Of a DNA stretch of 64,000 nucleotides, positions 47,876 to 59,899 are shown in pieces. The DNA lies in NCBI GenBank assembly GCA_023525975.1, contig CM042023.1, positions 13,900,501-13,964,500 on the forward strand, given 5' to 3'. Each line of letters starts with the position of its first letter. Position 1 is the stretch's first letter. A program made the position numbers and the translations under genes. The notes under the pieces were generated by a model that did no database searches, was not told where the DNA came from, and saw only the letters and a program-made list of their open reading frames with translations. The stretch is from Smallanthus sonchifolius (taxonomy: Eukaryota > Streptophyta > Magnoliopsida > Asterales > Asteraceae).

Positions 47876-49161
47876 ACCCTAACCTAAGTACTCAAAGTGA
47901 TCCCACCAATGAGGGTATAACACCTCATTTTTACCCAAATCTTTTACAAAGTATCCAAATTGGTAGGGGCGCAACCCAAAATACCCTAACTATTGCACAA
48001 CGGCTAGCTTCAACGGCTCCTTCCCTTTCTCTCACAAGTACTTATACCCGAAGCATGTACCCGATGGCTTTGCGGTGGTGTACCCGAGGTACCCACACTA
48101 CCCGCTGGCGTTACCCGAGATACCCCCCAACACCCTTAGGTCTTAGCATCACATTGGTCGGGTCTTTGGGCCACTGGGGGCATGAGTAAACCAATAAAGT
48201 TCAATCATACACAAGATAAAAGACTAGGCTTTATGAATTTTAAGAAGTTTGTCAAAACGAGTCGTTGTGACTAAGAGAACCATATAAATTGGGCTTTGTG
48301 TCAGCTGTCCGTACTCAACCATCGTTTGATTCCTTCTAGACCATGTCAAATGACAAATAGCCTCTCCCTATTTTTCCAAGTCTGCAAGATATGAAAAATT
48401 AATATCATTTAATATAATAACATTTATAAAAGTTGTCACACGTTATAATATATATTTACCCCATATGAATATTTTATAATATCACTTTCAAATTACCCCA
48501 TATGAATATTTTCACATATATATTTATAAAAGTTGTCACACGTTATAATATATCTATAATATAATAACATTAATAACAGAAAGATAAAAAAAACATGTGA
48601 TCTAGTGATAATCCGACTATTCTGTCGTCTCTAAGCAATAAAGGTATACCTTATAAATTAACATGTGAGATGCTATAATGATAAAATAAAAATAAAAATA
48701 AAAATAGCAAGAATTGATAGCTTGACAACTATTTATGATAACTTTTGTTAAATAAATAACATCATGTGTAATATTGTAATTATGTGTGGGGAAGAGATAA
48801 TTAATTTTATAAATGTCATATGGAATCGCATTTTGGATTTTATTGATTATACTTGGAATTATGGAACGAGAGGGGGAGGGAGATAAAGCATTAGTGGTAG
48901 GCATTTGTTGAATTGAGGGTCCGACAAACAAACAAAACACATAAAACACACACATACATGAATTATACTTGATTTATTAACAAATAATAATAATAATAAT
49001 CGAATAATCATTTTACTCGCTTCGCCTTGAAAGATATAATAATATTATTATGTTTTTAATATAAAATACATACCCTCAATATATATGTATGGTTAGATTC
49101 AAATGAGAACTCTAAATATTGTGAGAACTCATAAGAACTCATCAAAAACAAAGAAAAAGTC
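47876..49161. other. No gene seen
   Basis: A GC-richer part at 47880-48190 with ACCCGAGGTACCC-type words looks like a decayed repeat. TTATAAAAGTTGTCACACGT recurs at about 48424 and 48525. The rest is AT-rich. Confidence 0.5.
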
Positions 49162-49402
49162 ATTCATTTATCTATAATACTAGCATTACTATTAAAATAC
49201 AACATTTTTATATAAATTTATATGTGTAAATTTACATGTACTTGTATATTATAAACATTTACACATGCGTAAATGGTAAAAGTTTACACATGTACGTGTA
49301 AATTTTTATAAAATACGAGTACATGTAAATTTACACATATCAGTTTATATGAAAATATTATATTTTAATAGTAATGCTAGTATTTTATATGAATAAATGA
49401 AT
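49162..49402. repeat. Long inverted repeat (fold-back MITE)
   Basis: ATTCATTTATCTATAATACT, AGCATTACTATTAAAATA and ATGTGTAAATTTACATGTAC at the left return in reverse complement up to 49402. Arms are about 95 bp around a short centre. A further partial copy of the right arm lies at 49468-49515. Confidence 0.82.
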
Positions 49403-49599
49403 TTTTTATTGTCAGTTATCTTGGTAAAAAAAGATAATCTTGTTATGTTTCTATTGATAATCTTGTTATGTTTCTAATGCTAGTATTTTATATGAATATA
49501 TGAATAAATGAATTATTTATAACATTTTCTGCCTGATGACTTCGGTCCGCCGGTTTTATGGGTTCATCGGTTTTGTACGTCGGTGAGTTGCCCCTTTAT

Positions 49600-49815
49600 C
49601 TCTCTCTGTGTATTCTCTTGTCTTTACCGATCACTCTTGCCGGGTTCTGTTGAACCCTAGGTGGCGGTGGTTTTTCGCAACTAGATCATTGTTGCCCTCT
49701 CTCTCTCTTTGTACTCTGTTGCCTTTACCGATCACTGTTGCCGGGTTCTGTGGAACCTTAGGTAGCGGTGATGTGGTGATAGTCGTGGTTTTTCTCAACA
49801 AGATCATTGCTGCCA
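49600..49815. repeat. Direct duplication, about 105-115 bp unit
   Basis: TACCGATCACTCTTGCCGGG at 49625 recurs as ACCGATCACTGTTGCCGGG at 49727, each with GTTCTGT, GGTGGTTTTT or GTGGTTTTTC and AGATCATTG. The frame through it is Cys/Leu-rich and matches nothing I know. Confidence 0.7.
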
Positions 49816-49829
49816 TGTATTCCAAAACC

Positions 49830-52430
49830 CTAGGTGGTGGTGGTGTGTTGACTTTGTGCCTTTGGTCGGGCGACTATTTGATTTTGTGCCTCTTTAATAG
49901 AGGGATAGTAACCGTACAAGACGCAAGGCATCATATACAGCTGGTTAGTGCGTTCATGTGGTTGGGATTTTTACAAGTGATGGAATTTGGTCTGATTTCT
50001 GTTTCTCCCCCAAAGGGTTAAGATTTTTAACAAGTTTGTATGTTTCGGATTTTTACAAGTGATGTTGTTTTAATAAAGAGGCTGTGATGATTACTTTTAA
50101 TCGAAAATTGTGAAAATCCGTATTTTGGCGGGGCAATCCGGATGGTAATGTGAAAGGAACAACTGTTTCTATCACATTGCAACCGATTGATTTGCAGCCA
50201 TGGTGGGATTATGTTTGTTTATTCAATTGTTTACCGATCTGAGCCTGCTAAACTGTTACGTGACTTATAAATTTTGTCATCGGTGTTTTGATCTTGCGGG
50301 GTATGGAGATTAGGTTTTGTTACCATTTTTTTACCAATTAGTTTGCTTTTGGTGAACCCTAAATCTGGAAACATATTTATTTTACTCTTATGATTATAAG
50401 ACGGGTAGATAATAATTTAGTTTTTAAAGGTTTAGGGTTTAGTGGAATTGAAAATACAACGTTTTTCTTTTGTTCATGGGATGATAATAATTTAGTTTTT
50501 AAAGGTTTAGGGTTTGATGAATTTTGCAGAAGAAGATGATGGAAATCAGATAAGTTGATTTTTGGGGGTTTGGCTCTTATCAAGATGCTACTGTTGGTTT
50601 AAACTCATGTTGAAATTTTGGTCCAATTTGTTGGTTATTGTAATTATTGCTTTTTTGTTGAACAGGGTATGAAATTTTGATTTTTGAGTCCAAAGTGTTG
50701 AACTCCTATGTTGTTCTTGGTTCAATTTGGTGAAAATGGATTGAGGTGTAGATGGACAAAAATGGGTGGTCAAAGTCATGATGGTCTTTTAGAATGGAAA
50801 GAAACAGTATTAGTACTTGTAATACTTATGATCTTATGCATTAGTTTTGTTGATTTTAGTTCAGACAATAACTGAATCTATCAAAGGAATTACTAAATGA
50901 CCTTGGTTTACAGGTTTGGTACGTATTCTGATTAAAAATACTTGTAACTATGACAACATTTCCTTATCATCATTACCAAGAATTTGCTCATTATCATCAT
51001 TACAAAGAATTTGATTTGATTACTTTCATATATCCAAATTCATGTTATTTTTTTAGTTTTCAGTCTTCCATATATTTCTATTCATGTTTAAGATGGTTGC
51101 AAATTAAAGTTTAATCATCTAACTAACGAATGTAATTTTTGTAGACATGGAAGGAAGGCAACCGTGAATGACTTTTATGGTTTGTCATTCTATCTATACT
51201 GGAGGTTACCATTTACTTATGCATGGTTGATTTGGGATGTGGTTTGCCTCAAACGGGTCAGATGGGTCAAATACAAAATTTTGCTAAAAGGGGAAACGGG
51301 AAACGGTTTGAATTGGTGAAACATGAGTTGATTTGTAAAGCAAACAACTTCATATATTTTGTTGAAAAAATTAGATTAATGTTATAATAATATTGTCTTT
51401 TGGTCATTTAACGCATAAAATATTTATATCTTTTGGAAAATTTTTGAAAAGAAAATGACCTGTTTTAACCAGCCTGACTCGGGCTGTACAAAAAGAGAAC
51501 CGTTTTAGCCATAATTCGTTTTTTATTAAAAAAAGAGAGTTTGCGGGTCAATCGATCTCCTATATTATCATATTCAAATATTTAGATTCTTATTGGATTA
51601 ATGTTGTTTTTGTAAATATAATTAACACATTAAGTCTTTATATTATTTTATCTGACCCAAAAATAAGCGACCCGATCCATTTTGTCATGTACTATCTACT
51701 AAATGTGACCCGCTTCAACCCGACCCATCAATCTTATCCCTTCTACATGTAAAATCTGTTTTTTTATATGTGCGTGATGGATCTTTTTGCGTGATGGCCC
51801 GCATGCTAAAGGCTTTTTTATGCACACATGATAAAACTAACATCCAATTTGCTGAGTGTTTTAAAAATGTGCAACACCACATTTTTGATTAATCTTGTAC
51901 ATTTCTTTCCAAATTTGCAGGAATTCGAGATTAGCATCATGCCCGTTTTGTCAGGGTAATATAAAGAGAGTAAAGTCACGAGATTTATGGGTTCTTACAT
52001 GCAATGCTTTTGGCCAATTTATTTTACCCTAGGTACAATATATGAACCGGCATACTACATATACTTTTATTTATAAAGGTTGAAACACCTCGAAATGGAC
52101 CCAAAACTTTTTTTAGGGTGTTCAGTAAAGTGGGTTAGTATTTGATAAATATGATTTTAGGGTTTTGATTAGATCATTTTCTTTGAATAATGTGAGTAAA
52201 GTTATTAACTTTTTAATTTGAGATTAGTTTAAATGAATTAAACTTTACTGGGTTTTGATTATTAGGTTAAAGAGTGAAGATTTGATTCTTATTATCAAAC
52301 ACCGTGCATTATCATATTATCAAACACTGCATGTATGCAGAAATTTTGACCCACAACAAACTCGCTGCCTACTCACATGCCTAAACAAAAAGATGACAAA
52401 ATCGGTGAACAAAAAGATGACGAAATCGGA
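49830..52430. other. No gene seen
   Basis: TTTAGTTTTTAAAGGTTTAGGG is repeated near 50418 and 50491 (core AATAATTTAGTTTTTAAAGG). GGGTCAGATGGGTCAAA at 51257 and TGACCCGCTTCAACCCGACC at 51706 suggest a diverged MITE between them. Otherwise AT-rich DNA without conserved frames. Confidence 0.5.
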
Positions 52431-52466
52431 AATTCCCCGCCGCAACGCGCGACGGGAAAATACTAG
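52430..52466 (+). mobile_element. Helitron 3' end
   Basis: A GC-rich hairpin (CCCCGCCGC and GCGCGACGGG around AAC) is followed by AAAATACTAG and then T, the standard Helitron 3' terminus. The matching 5' end was not located. Confidence 0.55.
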
Positions 52467-53341
52467 TTATATAAATAGCTCATGTGGTGTATAAGTATTA
52501 TTACTAGTTTAGTTTTTAAGTATTTAAATTATAATATTTTTAATTTTAAATTTTTTTATAAAAATTATAACAATAATATACTAAAATGAATGATTATTTT
52601 AAAAAATTAACACACATGCTAAACGAATACTAATAAAATCTAAAATTAATGTTTATCTTTATAATTTTAAATATTAAACGAGTATATTATAACAGCCTAT
52701 AAAATAAATAAATGTTTTATATAATTTACTATCTTTCAATGAGATCCCACTTATTTGTCATACATCATATTCAACGAGGTTTTATAGATCAAATTTAATA
52801 TTTTTGTACAATGTAAACCAAATTCGGACATCGTAATTGACTTTTGATGCATAGACAACTAAACAATATATTAATAATATCTAATAATTATTATATTTGT
52901 TTCTAAACTTTAAAAATTCATAGGGAAACTTAATTCTTATAAAATAAGTATACTAAAAAAACGTAAACAATTATATCCATAAGATTCATATTTACAAAGA
53001 ATCAGTTTATGTATCATCATGGGTGTTATAACCTCCACAACTTAAGTGGACAAGCGGCCTCAAACGACCATGTCGACTAGGCGGTACCGCAAAAGGGACT
53101 TGTCGGTGGTGGTACCGTAAAAGATAAGTATAATATTATTTACATACCTAATTAAAGGTAACTAAAATGATGTTAATTAACTAAAATGATGTTATATGTT
53201 AAAATCTTCATAACAATATTACAATTTTTCCTTAAAAGATTTAATTATTTAAAGAACAATCTTGTAGCATCAAAATCCAAGAGAAGCTTCCCTTTTTCAC
53301 TTTTTTGTAATTCGCCCACAAATTCTTTACTTATTTATTTA

Positions 53342-53478
53342 CTAGGTTAAAATCACGTGTATTACACGTGTTAAATAAATATAATATTATATATTAAATA
53401 ATAAAATTTTAATTTTTTAAAAACTCGTATTTTAGGTGACATGTTGTCATGAAACCTTTATTTATTATATAGTAAAGA
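53342..53478 (-). mobile_element. Very short Helitron-like element, 137 bp
   Basis: On the minus strand it starts TCTTTACTATATAATAAATA, near-identical to the start of 33471-33113. It ends with a hairpin CACGTGTAATACACGTG followed by ATTTTAAC and CTAG. Flanked by A and T. Confidence 0.65.
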
Positions 53479-53796
53479 TATAGATATAGATTGAGGTGAA
53501 CCAAACATTAAATAGATGCACAAATACTTTAAATTAATTAATTAATTAATTAATTTCATTCGGAGAGAGAGAGGACCATTTTCTTTAGATCTGCTGTGTT
53601 TGATTGTGAGCTTTCATTTCACGAGTTCTTCAACGTACAAAGCTTCTCTGACCCAAAAAAGATCCTCAATCTTCACTCAATTGGACTTGCATTGTTACTA
53701 CAGAATAGAGGATTTTCCGGCAGATTCGCCGGAGCTCCAACGAGAACCCAGAAAAGCCCTGAAATTTTAATTTACAAATGTGAAGTTTCAGCAGTT

Positions 53797-53799
<3 letters not shown>

Positions 53800-53846
<47 letters not shown>

Positions 53847-53850
53847 TACA
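53800..53850. repeat. (TA)n(GA)n microsatellite just upstream of a start codon
   Basis: About 30 bases of TA repeats run straight into about 16 bases of GA repeats, ending roughly 15 nt before the ATG at 53865. In the plant context this is the 5' leader of the C2/coiled-coil gene. Confidence 0.9.
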
Positions 53851-53864
53851 AGGAGAAAAAAAAT

Positions 53865-56800
53865 ATGTTCAAGTCTACTAGATGGAAGAGTGACAAGAAC
53901 AAGATCAAAATTGTATTCAAATTGCAGTTTCATGCAACTCAGGTGATGTGTAAATCCAAATAGAAAAGATTGATTGCATAACTGCATATAATGTGTTTGA
54001 TGAAATGCCTAAGAGATGAACTTTTGAGGTTATGTTTTAGTAGGCATTCTATTTCTCCAAATAACAAATTAATATAATCAAGAATTTAATAAAAATGGAA
54101 TTTTTCATCAAAAAGGAAACATGAATTTTAGGGTGTTCATTTCTTGCATCTTTTAGGGTTAGTTAACTGTGTGTGGATTAGAAGATCTGGTTCATAACTG
54201 GTGAAGTTTACAAAAAAAGGGATTTATGAATTATGATCCAACTTCTGCAAATTGATGAAACTTAACTTTTCTGAAATGGGGTCAAAGTAATTAGGTTTTA
54301 GATTGTGTAAACAATAAGATACATTATGATTATTCTTTTCTCAGTTTGGTGGCTGCAAGATTCTTATAATAGGATTATTGTTTCTGATTTGCAGCTAGCA
54401 CCAAATGGAGGAGATGCTTTGACAATAGCTGTGATTCCTGGTGATGTTGGAAAGCCAACAGCAAGATTAGGGAAAACAAAAGTTAGAGATGGAAGTTGCT
54501 ACTGGGAAAAACCACATTCTGAAACTGTGAAATTCACTCGGGACCAGAAAACCGGAAAAATCAATGAGAAAATCTATCGTTTCGTTGTTGCAACGGTACA
54601 AATTGTTGCATATGCATTTAGATTGTGTCTATGCTTCCAAATCAAGGAACTTGATTGAAAATTAGTTTTAGTTTTAGAAGTTTTTTTGTTCATTTTGTAG
54701 GGTTCTTCCATTTTTGGTGTTGTTGGAGAAGTTTCTCTTGATTTTTCGTGTTATGCCGAGGCTACAAAGCCTTCTTCTGTTTCTCTGCCTCTAAAAAATG
54801 CAAAATCCACAAGTGTATTGCATGTTAGTCCCTTTTTCTTTTCCATTTCTTAAAGTTATTAAGTGGATTCTTTTTGTTTACGTTTAATGGTTGTAGATGT
54901 TTTTATTAGGTATCAGTTCAAAGGGTGCAAGATCAAAGGTAAGAATGATTTTCATGATATTTTACTTTAATGAACTTTTTTCACTTTCCAGAATGTTGAA
55001 CAGATTTGTAAAAACTTACAGGGAGGTTGATGTAAGTGAAAATGTGAATGAAGACGATAAGAATTTGAAAGCAAAATTCAGTAATGGTGATATAAAAGGA
55101 AGCATTCAAAGTGATCCTTCTGATGTAAGCTTCTATTCCACCTTGCTAACAACTATATACAAAGCTTTTTTATAATTAGTTCGTAGTGGTTCGTATAATT
55201 GTTATAAAATTCTTGAATTTGATAGTACATTCTTAGAGGAAAGAATAGATTGTTGGCAAAAGAAAACTATAATCAAGTGATTTCATCTTTAATCAGGATC
55301 ACAGGGCTTTAAGTGATAACATTAACAGAGGTCATGGGACATCCAGTGGATCAGATATCACACTTTCAGGTTCTGATAGCAGCTCGGGACTTGATACGCC
55401 ACGAGAACCAGTATCTAAGAACACTAAATTGGCTCATGAAACCTCAACAACACCAATCTATGAAGAACAACATCAAAGATCATCATCACAATGGGATTGG
55501 TTAGATGGTTCAGTTCATGATTTAAGTACAGATGATTCATCTATGATCAGTCCAAGGGAGACCCTCTTAACAGAAACATCTGAAGAGGGTCCTCCAGATG
55601 TTGTCATCAAAAAGCTCAAGGGCGAACTCTTAATTTTAGCTAGGCAGGCTGAGGTGTCAGAAATGGAGTTACAAACCCTTCGTAAGCAAGTCATGAAGGA
55701 GAGCAAAAAGGGTCTGGATCTTTCAAAAGAAGTAGCTGCCCTGAAGGAAGAGAGAAATGAATTGAAGGAGGAGTGTGAAAAGATGAAAGCTAAAGTCAAA
55801 GTCAATGGCAATTTGTTGACTAAGGGCGGGGATCCGTGGGCTGTTGTAGATGAGCTGAAACAAGAACTGAATTATGAAAAAGATTTGAATTCCAATCTAA
55901 GGTTACAACTTCAAAAAACACAAGAATCAAATGCAGAGTTGATTCTTGCTGTTAGGGACTTAGATGAGATGCTTGAGTCAAAGTCAAAGTTTTCTATTGC
56001 TCCAAAGTTGCAAGAAGTCAACTCAAAATCTGAGACAGATGACGATGAAGATCAAAAGGCTTTAGAAGAGATCGTTAGAGAACATAGTGGCATGAAAGAT
56101 GCATATATACAAGAGCAAAAGATAATCGATCTATATAATGAAATAGAAATGTATAAACGGGATAAAGATGAGCTAGAAATGCAAATGGAGCAGATTGCTC
56201 TTGACTATGAGATTCTAAAGCAAGAAAACCATGACATATCTTACAAGCTGGAACAAAGTCAACTTCAAGAACAATTAAAGATGCAATATGAATGTTCAAC
56301 ATCTTACACCACTGTAAATGAACTTGAATCCCAGATTGAAAGCTTAAACAATGAGCTCAAATTGAAATCCAAAGAATTATCAGAATCAGTTCTGGCAATT
56401 AAAGAACTTGAAACCCATATCAAGAATTTGGAAGAAGATTTGGATAATCAAGCTCATGGGTTTGAGGCGGATATGGAAGATTTAATTCGTGCAAAAATCG
56501 AGCAGGAGCAGAGAGCCATTCGTGCAGAGGAGAATTTAAGAAAAGTCAAACTACAAAATTCTAGCACAGCTGTCAAACTTCAAGAGGAATTTAGAAAATT
56601 ATCAACAGAAATGGCATCGGCTTTTCAAGAAAGCGAGAATGCAGCCATGAAAGCCATTGATGAAGCCAATCAACTCAGGGTAGAGAAAATGTGTCTTGAA
56701 GAAATGGTCAAGAAAGTCAAAGAAGAGTTTGACTTTCTCTGGGGCCAACATGAAGACAAATTGGTTGATCTTTCAAACCAAATAACTCTAAAGTCGAAAC

Positions 56801-58379
56801 ATTTAGAGGAGGTGGAGCAACATATTGAAAACTTATCTCATGAGCTTAAACATCAGAAAACTAGTTACAATGCCAAGATCAAGAATCTTGATGATGAAAG
56901 AAACTATCTTGAAAATGAGATTTGTTTCGTGAAGTTGGAACTGGAGAGTTCAAAGAAGGAGTTAAGAAATGTTATAAATGATAAGGATAATGAAGTTGAA
57001 AGGCTGCTATCAGAGACAGAACGGCTAAAATCCAGGTGTAATGACATGAAACAGTTCTTGAAAGAGAATGAATTGGAGAAAGAAAGTCTGAAAAAACAGG
57101 TATCTCAACTAAAAGGCGATCTCAAGAAGAAAGATGAAGCAATTTGTAGAATAGAAAAAAATCTCAAAGAGGGAAGCAAACCAACTCCAAGAAATAATAA
57201 AACTGTTCCTGATTCTCAGAGCCCAAAAGAGTTCAACAATATGGACAGAATCAAACTACTTGAGGTGCGTATCCATGCTCACGCCAATAATATTTTTTCT
57301 GTTTCTTAAAAAAATTATATATACTTAATGCGGTAATTGTGATTATAAAAGATATTATACAATAACAATCTAAATCTTTGATCAAAGATTTTGGAGGTTG
57401 TTTGCATTAGAAAATAGACTTTGGATTACTTTCAACCTGTTTGACCCATTCCCACTTTAGCTGTTTCTTTAAAAAACTTTTGAGATAAAACACCACTCCA
57501 AATCGCTCCATTCATAAGTAAGTGTCAAAACTCAAAGCTGCAAGCTCTAAATCGAAGTCTATTTGGGCGATAGGACATTTGTTAAATAGTCAAATGCTTT
57601 CTGGTCAAAAGTTGCAATTTTCATGGACTAAAGGGACTAAATTTCTGCTTTTTTTTCATTTTGGGTTTGGATGGTATTGTTTGTGCTAACTTTTGAACTA
57701 TCAGGGTCAAATAAAGCTCAAGGAAACTGCATTAGAATGCTCTGAAGCTTCATTTCTAGAGAAAGAAATAGAGCTTAAACATAAAATCGAAGAGTTAGAA
57801 AGACGATTGGAGGTTCTTGATCAAAACATCAAAATTCCACAGGTAATCTCAGTTTATGGTGAATTTTTTTTTTCAATTTCAAATGTCCTGCAATATCTTT
57901 ATATGACAATTGACAAGAGTGGTTATTCATCTTGAAAGCACAGGTATCTACAGCTCAAAATTCAAATCCTTCAACCATAAGGTACATACATATTGACTAA
58001 AAATTTGATTGTATTTTTGAAATTCCTTTTCTTTTTGTTTTGAATATGTTAATTTCTTGTAAATGAGACCAATTATCCCACTCTTCATTTTAATTATAAA
58101 ATTGTGAAAACACATTGGACTCTAGAAACTGATGTTTTGTCTCATTGCTGTAGCGATGATGCCATTAAACCCGAGACTAAGAAGACCGGAGATCAAGAAA
58201 TCTTTGAGGTATCATCAAATGAAATGGAATTATTAAATAAAAACAAGTCTATGGAAATTGAATTGAAGGAAATGCAAGAAAGATATTCAGAAATAAGTCT
58301 AAAGTTTGCAGAGGTAGAGGGTGAAAGGCAACAACTTGTAATGACCCTAAGAAACCTCAAGAACACAAAGAAATGCTAG
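53865..58379 (+). CDS. NT-type C2 domain plus long coiled-coil protein
   Basis: Nine exons join in frame to 967 aa: 53865-53942, 54395-54595, 54701-54823, 54910-54938, 55022-55124, 55297-57264, 57705-57842, 57944-57981 and 58154-58379. Residues 1 to about 150 form an NT-C2 (EEIG1/EHBP1 N-terminal) domain: MFKSTRWKSDKNKIKIVFKL, YRFVVATGSSIFGVVGEVSL, then VSVQRVQ. A Ser-rich linker follows (SGSDITLSGSDSSSGLDTP, WDWLDGSVHDLSTDDS). From about residue 240 to 890 there is heptad-rich coiled coil with Leu/Glu/Lys. This layout is known from plant proteins annotated as myosin heavy chain-related; the C2 part is thought to bind membranes and the coil to tether or dimerise. No precise function is assigned. 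Start ATG is chosen because MFKSxRWK is the family N-terminus. Introns are short except intron 1. Confidence 0.93.
57400..57620. repeat. Dispersed repeat in intron 6 of the C2/coiled-coil gene
   Basis: AACCTGTTTGACCCATTCCC, TTGAGATAAAACACCACTCC and TCCATTCATAAGTAAGTG resemble the helicase-intron repeat at 29430-29510. Confidence 0.5.
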
Positions 58380-59407
58380 TGATACAAAATATGTAAATTG
58401 GTATAAAATATAAATGGTTTTATTTTCTTTTATTTCCTTTGGTTATTTTATTTTATTTTATTCTTGTACCCTGTAGATTAGCTTGCTAAGTCTCCCAATA
58501 ATTAATCCATGATTTTGTGCTACTGTCATCAGATCTTGTTGTGAAGTTGATATAAAGTTTTATAAAGTTATGATTGGTAGGGCCTTAAGTTGTAAAGCTG
58601 GTGGTTGAAGTGTGTTGTACTTTATGCTTGAAAAGTGGTATTTCTTGATTGAGTAAAAGATGATAAGGCATGGAGGTAAAAAGCCTGTGAAAGTTCCCAT
58701 AATACCTTGCCTGTTTGATAAGTTTTTCAGGCTTGTAATTGCCTCTTTCTTTTTTTGACGTCACTTTCTCTCTCCTGAAGGGTAGCTAAGTAATAACCCA
58801 TATTATTATTGAATTTAAAGTTTGATATAAAACTAATTTGCAGTAACAACTGTAAAATCAACTTTTTCCCTACAAACATGATTTTACAACTCTTTTTTCT
58901 TTAACCATCAATATCCTGCTAACCAACGAGATTAAGTAAATTGCTTACAATATTCAAAACTGAAATTTTGATTCATAACTGGGATCAAGAATCAAGATAA
59001 TTGAATTTGACAATTGAAGATTCATGGATGGATTTTCAGTAAGGCTATATGTAGTCGGGCAACGCTCCACGCCCCTTGTGGCTTTCTCATTGGGCACACT
59101 CAGAGACTTGGGCGATACTTGTGACCACACTCACAACCCCACCCACGTTCTAGGGGGTGGTGTTCCACGACCATTCATGGGCCACATTGCTCACGTCCCC
59201 CCCCCCCCCCCCCCCCCCGGCAAATCAAGATTATGGAGTGACCCGTTAGATGGTGGTTCAATCAAACTGAGTATATTTACCTATTCAGATCGCACTACAA
59301 TAACCGAGTCTATCTAATTATCTTTCAAATTGCAGTCCAATCAAACTAATCTATTTGTTAATTAAAAAGGACAAAAATTTGGTTTGTTCCACATTTAAGC
59401 AAATTTA
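58380..59407. other. 3' flank of the C2 gene and GC-rich repeat; no further gene
   Basis: From 58380 to about 58560 this is probable 3' UTR (TTTTATTTTATTTTATT). 59050-59220 is a GC-rich repeat related to 37735-37875 and ends in 22 consecutive C (59197-59218), a place where sequencing or assembly errors are common. The frame through it is not considered a gene. Confidence 0.5.
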
Positions 59408-59896
59408 GAGGGTGTTTGGGATTGCTTATTTAACTTCAAAAATGTTTTTTTTGTTAAAAGTGCTTATTAGCTTATTACTTTTTGAAAAGTAGTTTTTAAA
59501 AAAGTGTTTGGATTAGCTTTTGTGGTGGGAAAAACCAATAAGTCAATAAGTTTTTTTTTAAAAAGTGTTTGATTTAGCTTATTCATGTTAAATGACCAAA
59601 AAATACATTTTTTTTATTTAAAACCAAAATGATTAAAAAACATTCATGTAATATAATGATATATATGTATTTGTTAGAAATTGTTAGGGATAGATTGGTA
59701 ATATTTTATTGCAAAAGCCAAAAGACATTTGAAAAATCAGGAATTTGTAGCTTCTTAAAAAACAACTTTTTAGCTTTATCAAAAAGTTAAAACAAAAAAT
59801 GCTTTTATGTTTGCCAAATACTTTTTTTAGCTTATTGGCTTTTGAAAAAGCCAATAAGTCAATAAACAGTTTTCTAACGCAATCCCAAACACCCTC
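59408..59896. mobile_element. PIF/Harbinger-type (Tourist-like) MITE, TSD TTA
   Basis: Perfect ends GAGGGTGTTTGGGATTGC and GCAATCCCAAACACCCTC, with TTA at 59405-59407 and 59897-59899. The interior has AGCTTATT and AAGCCAATAAGTCAATAA words in both orientations, so the whole element can fold. Confidence 0.88.
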
Positions 59897-59899
59897 TTA

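Noticed and set aside
49608..50021. 137-aa frame over a direct duplication
   Set aside because: No conserved domain; hydrophobic composition arises from T-rich DNA and the duplication.
59024..59317. 97-aa frame with a polyproline run
   Set aside because: The prolines come from the 22-C run; the region is a GC-rich repeat.
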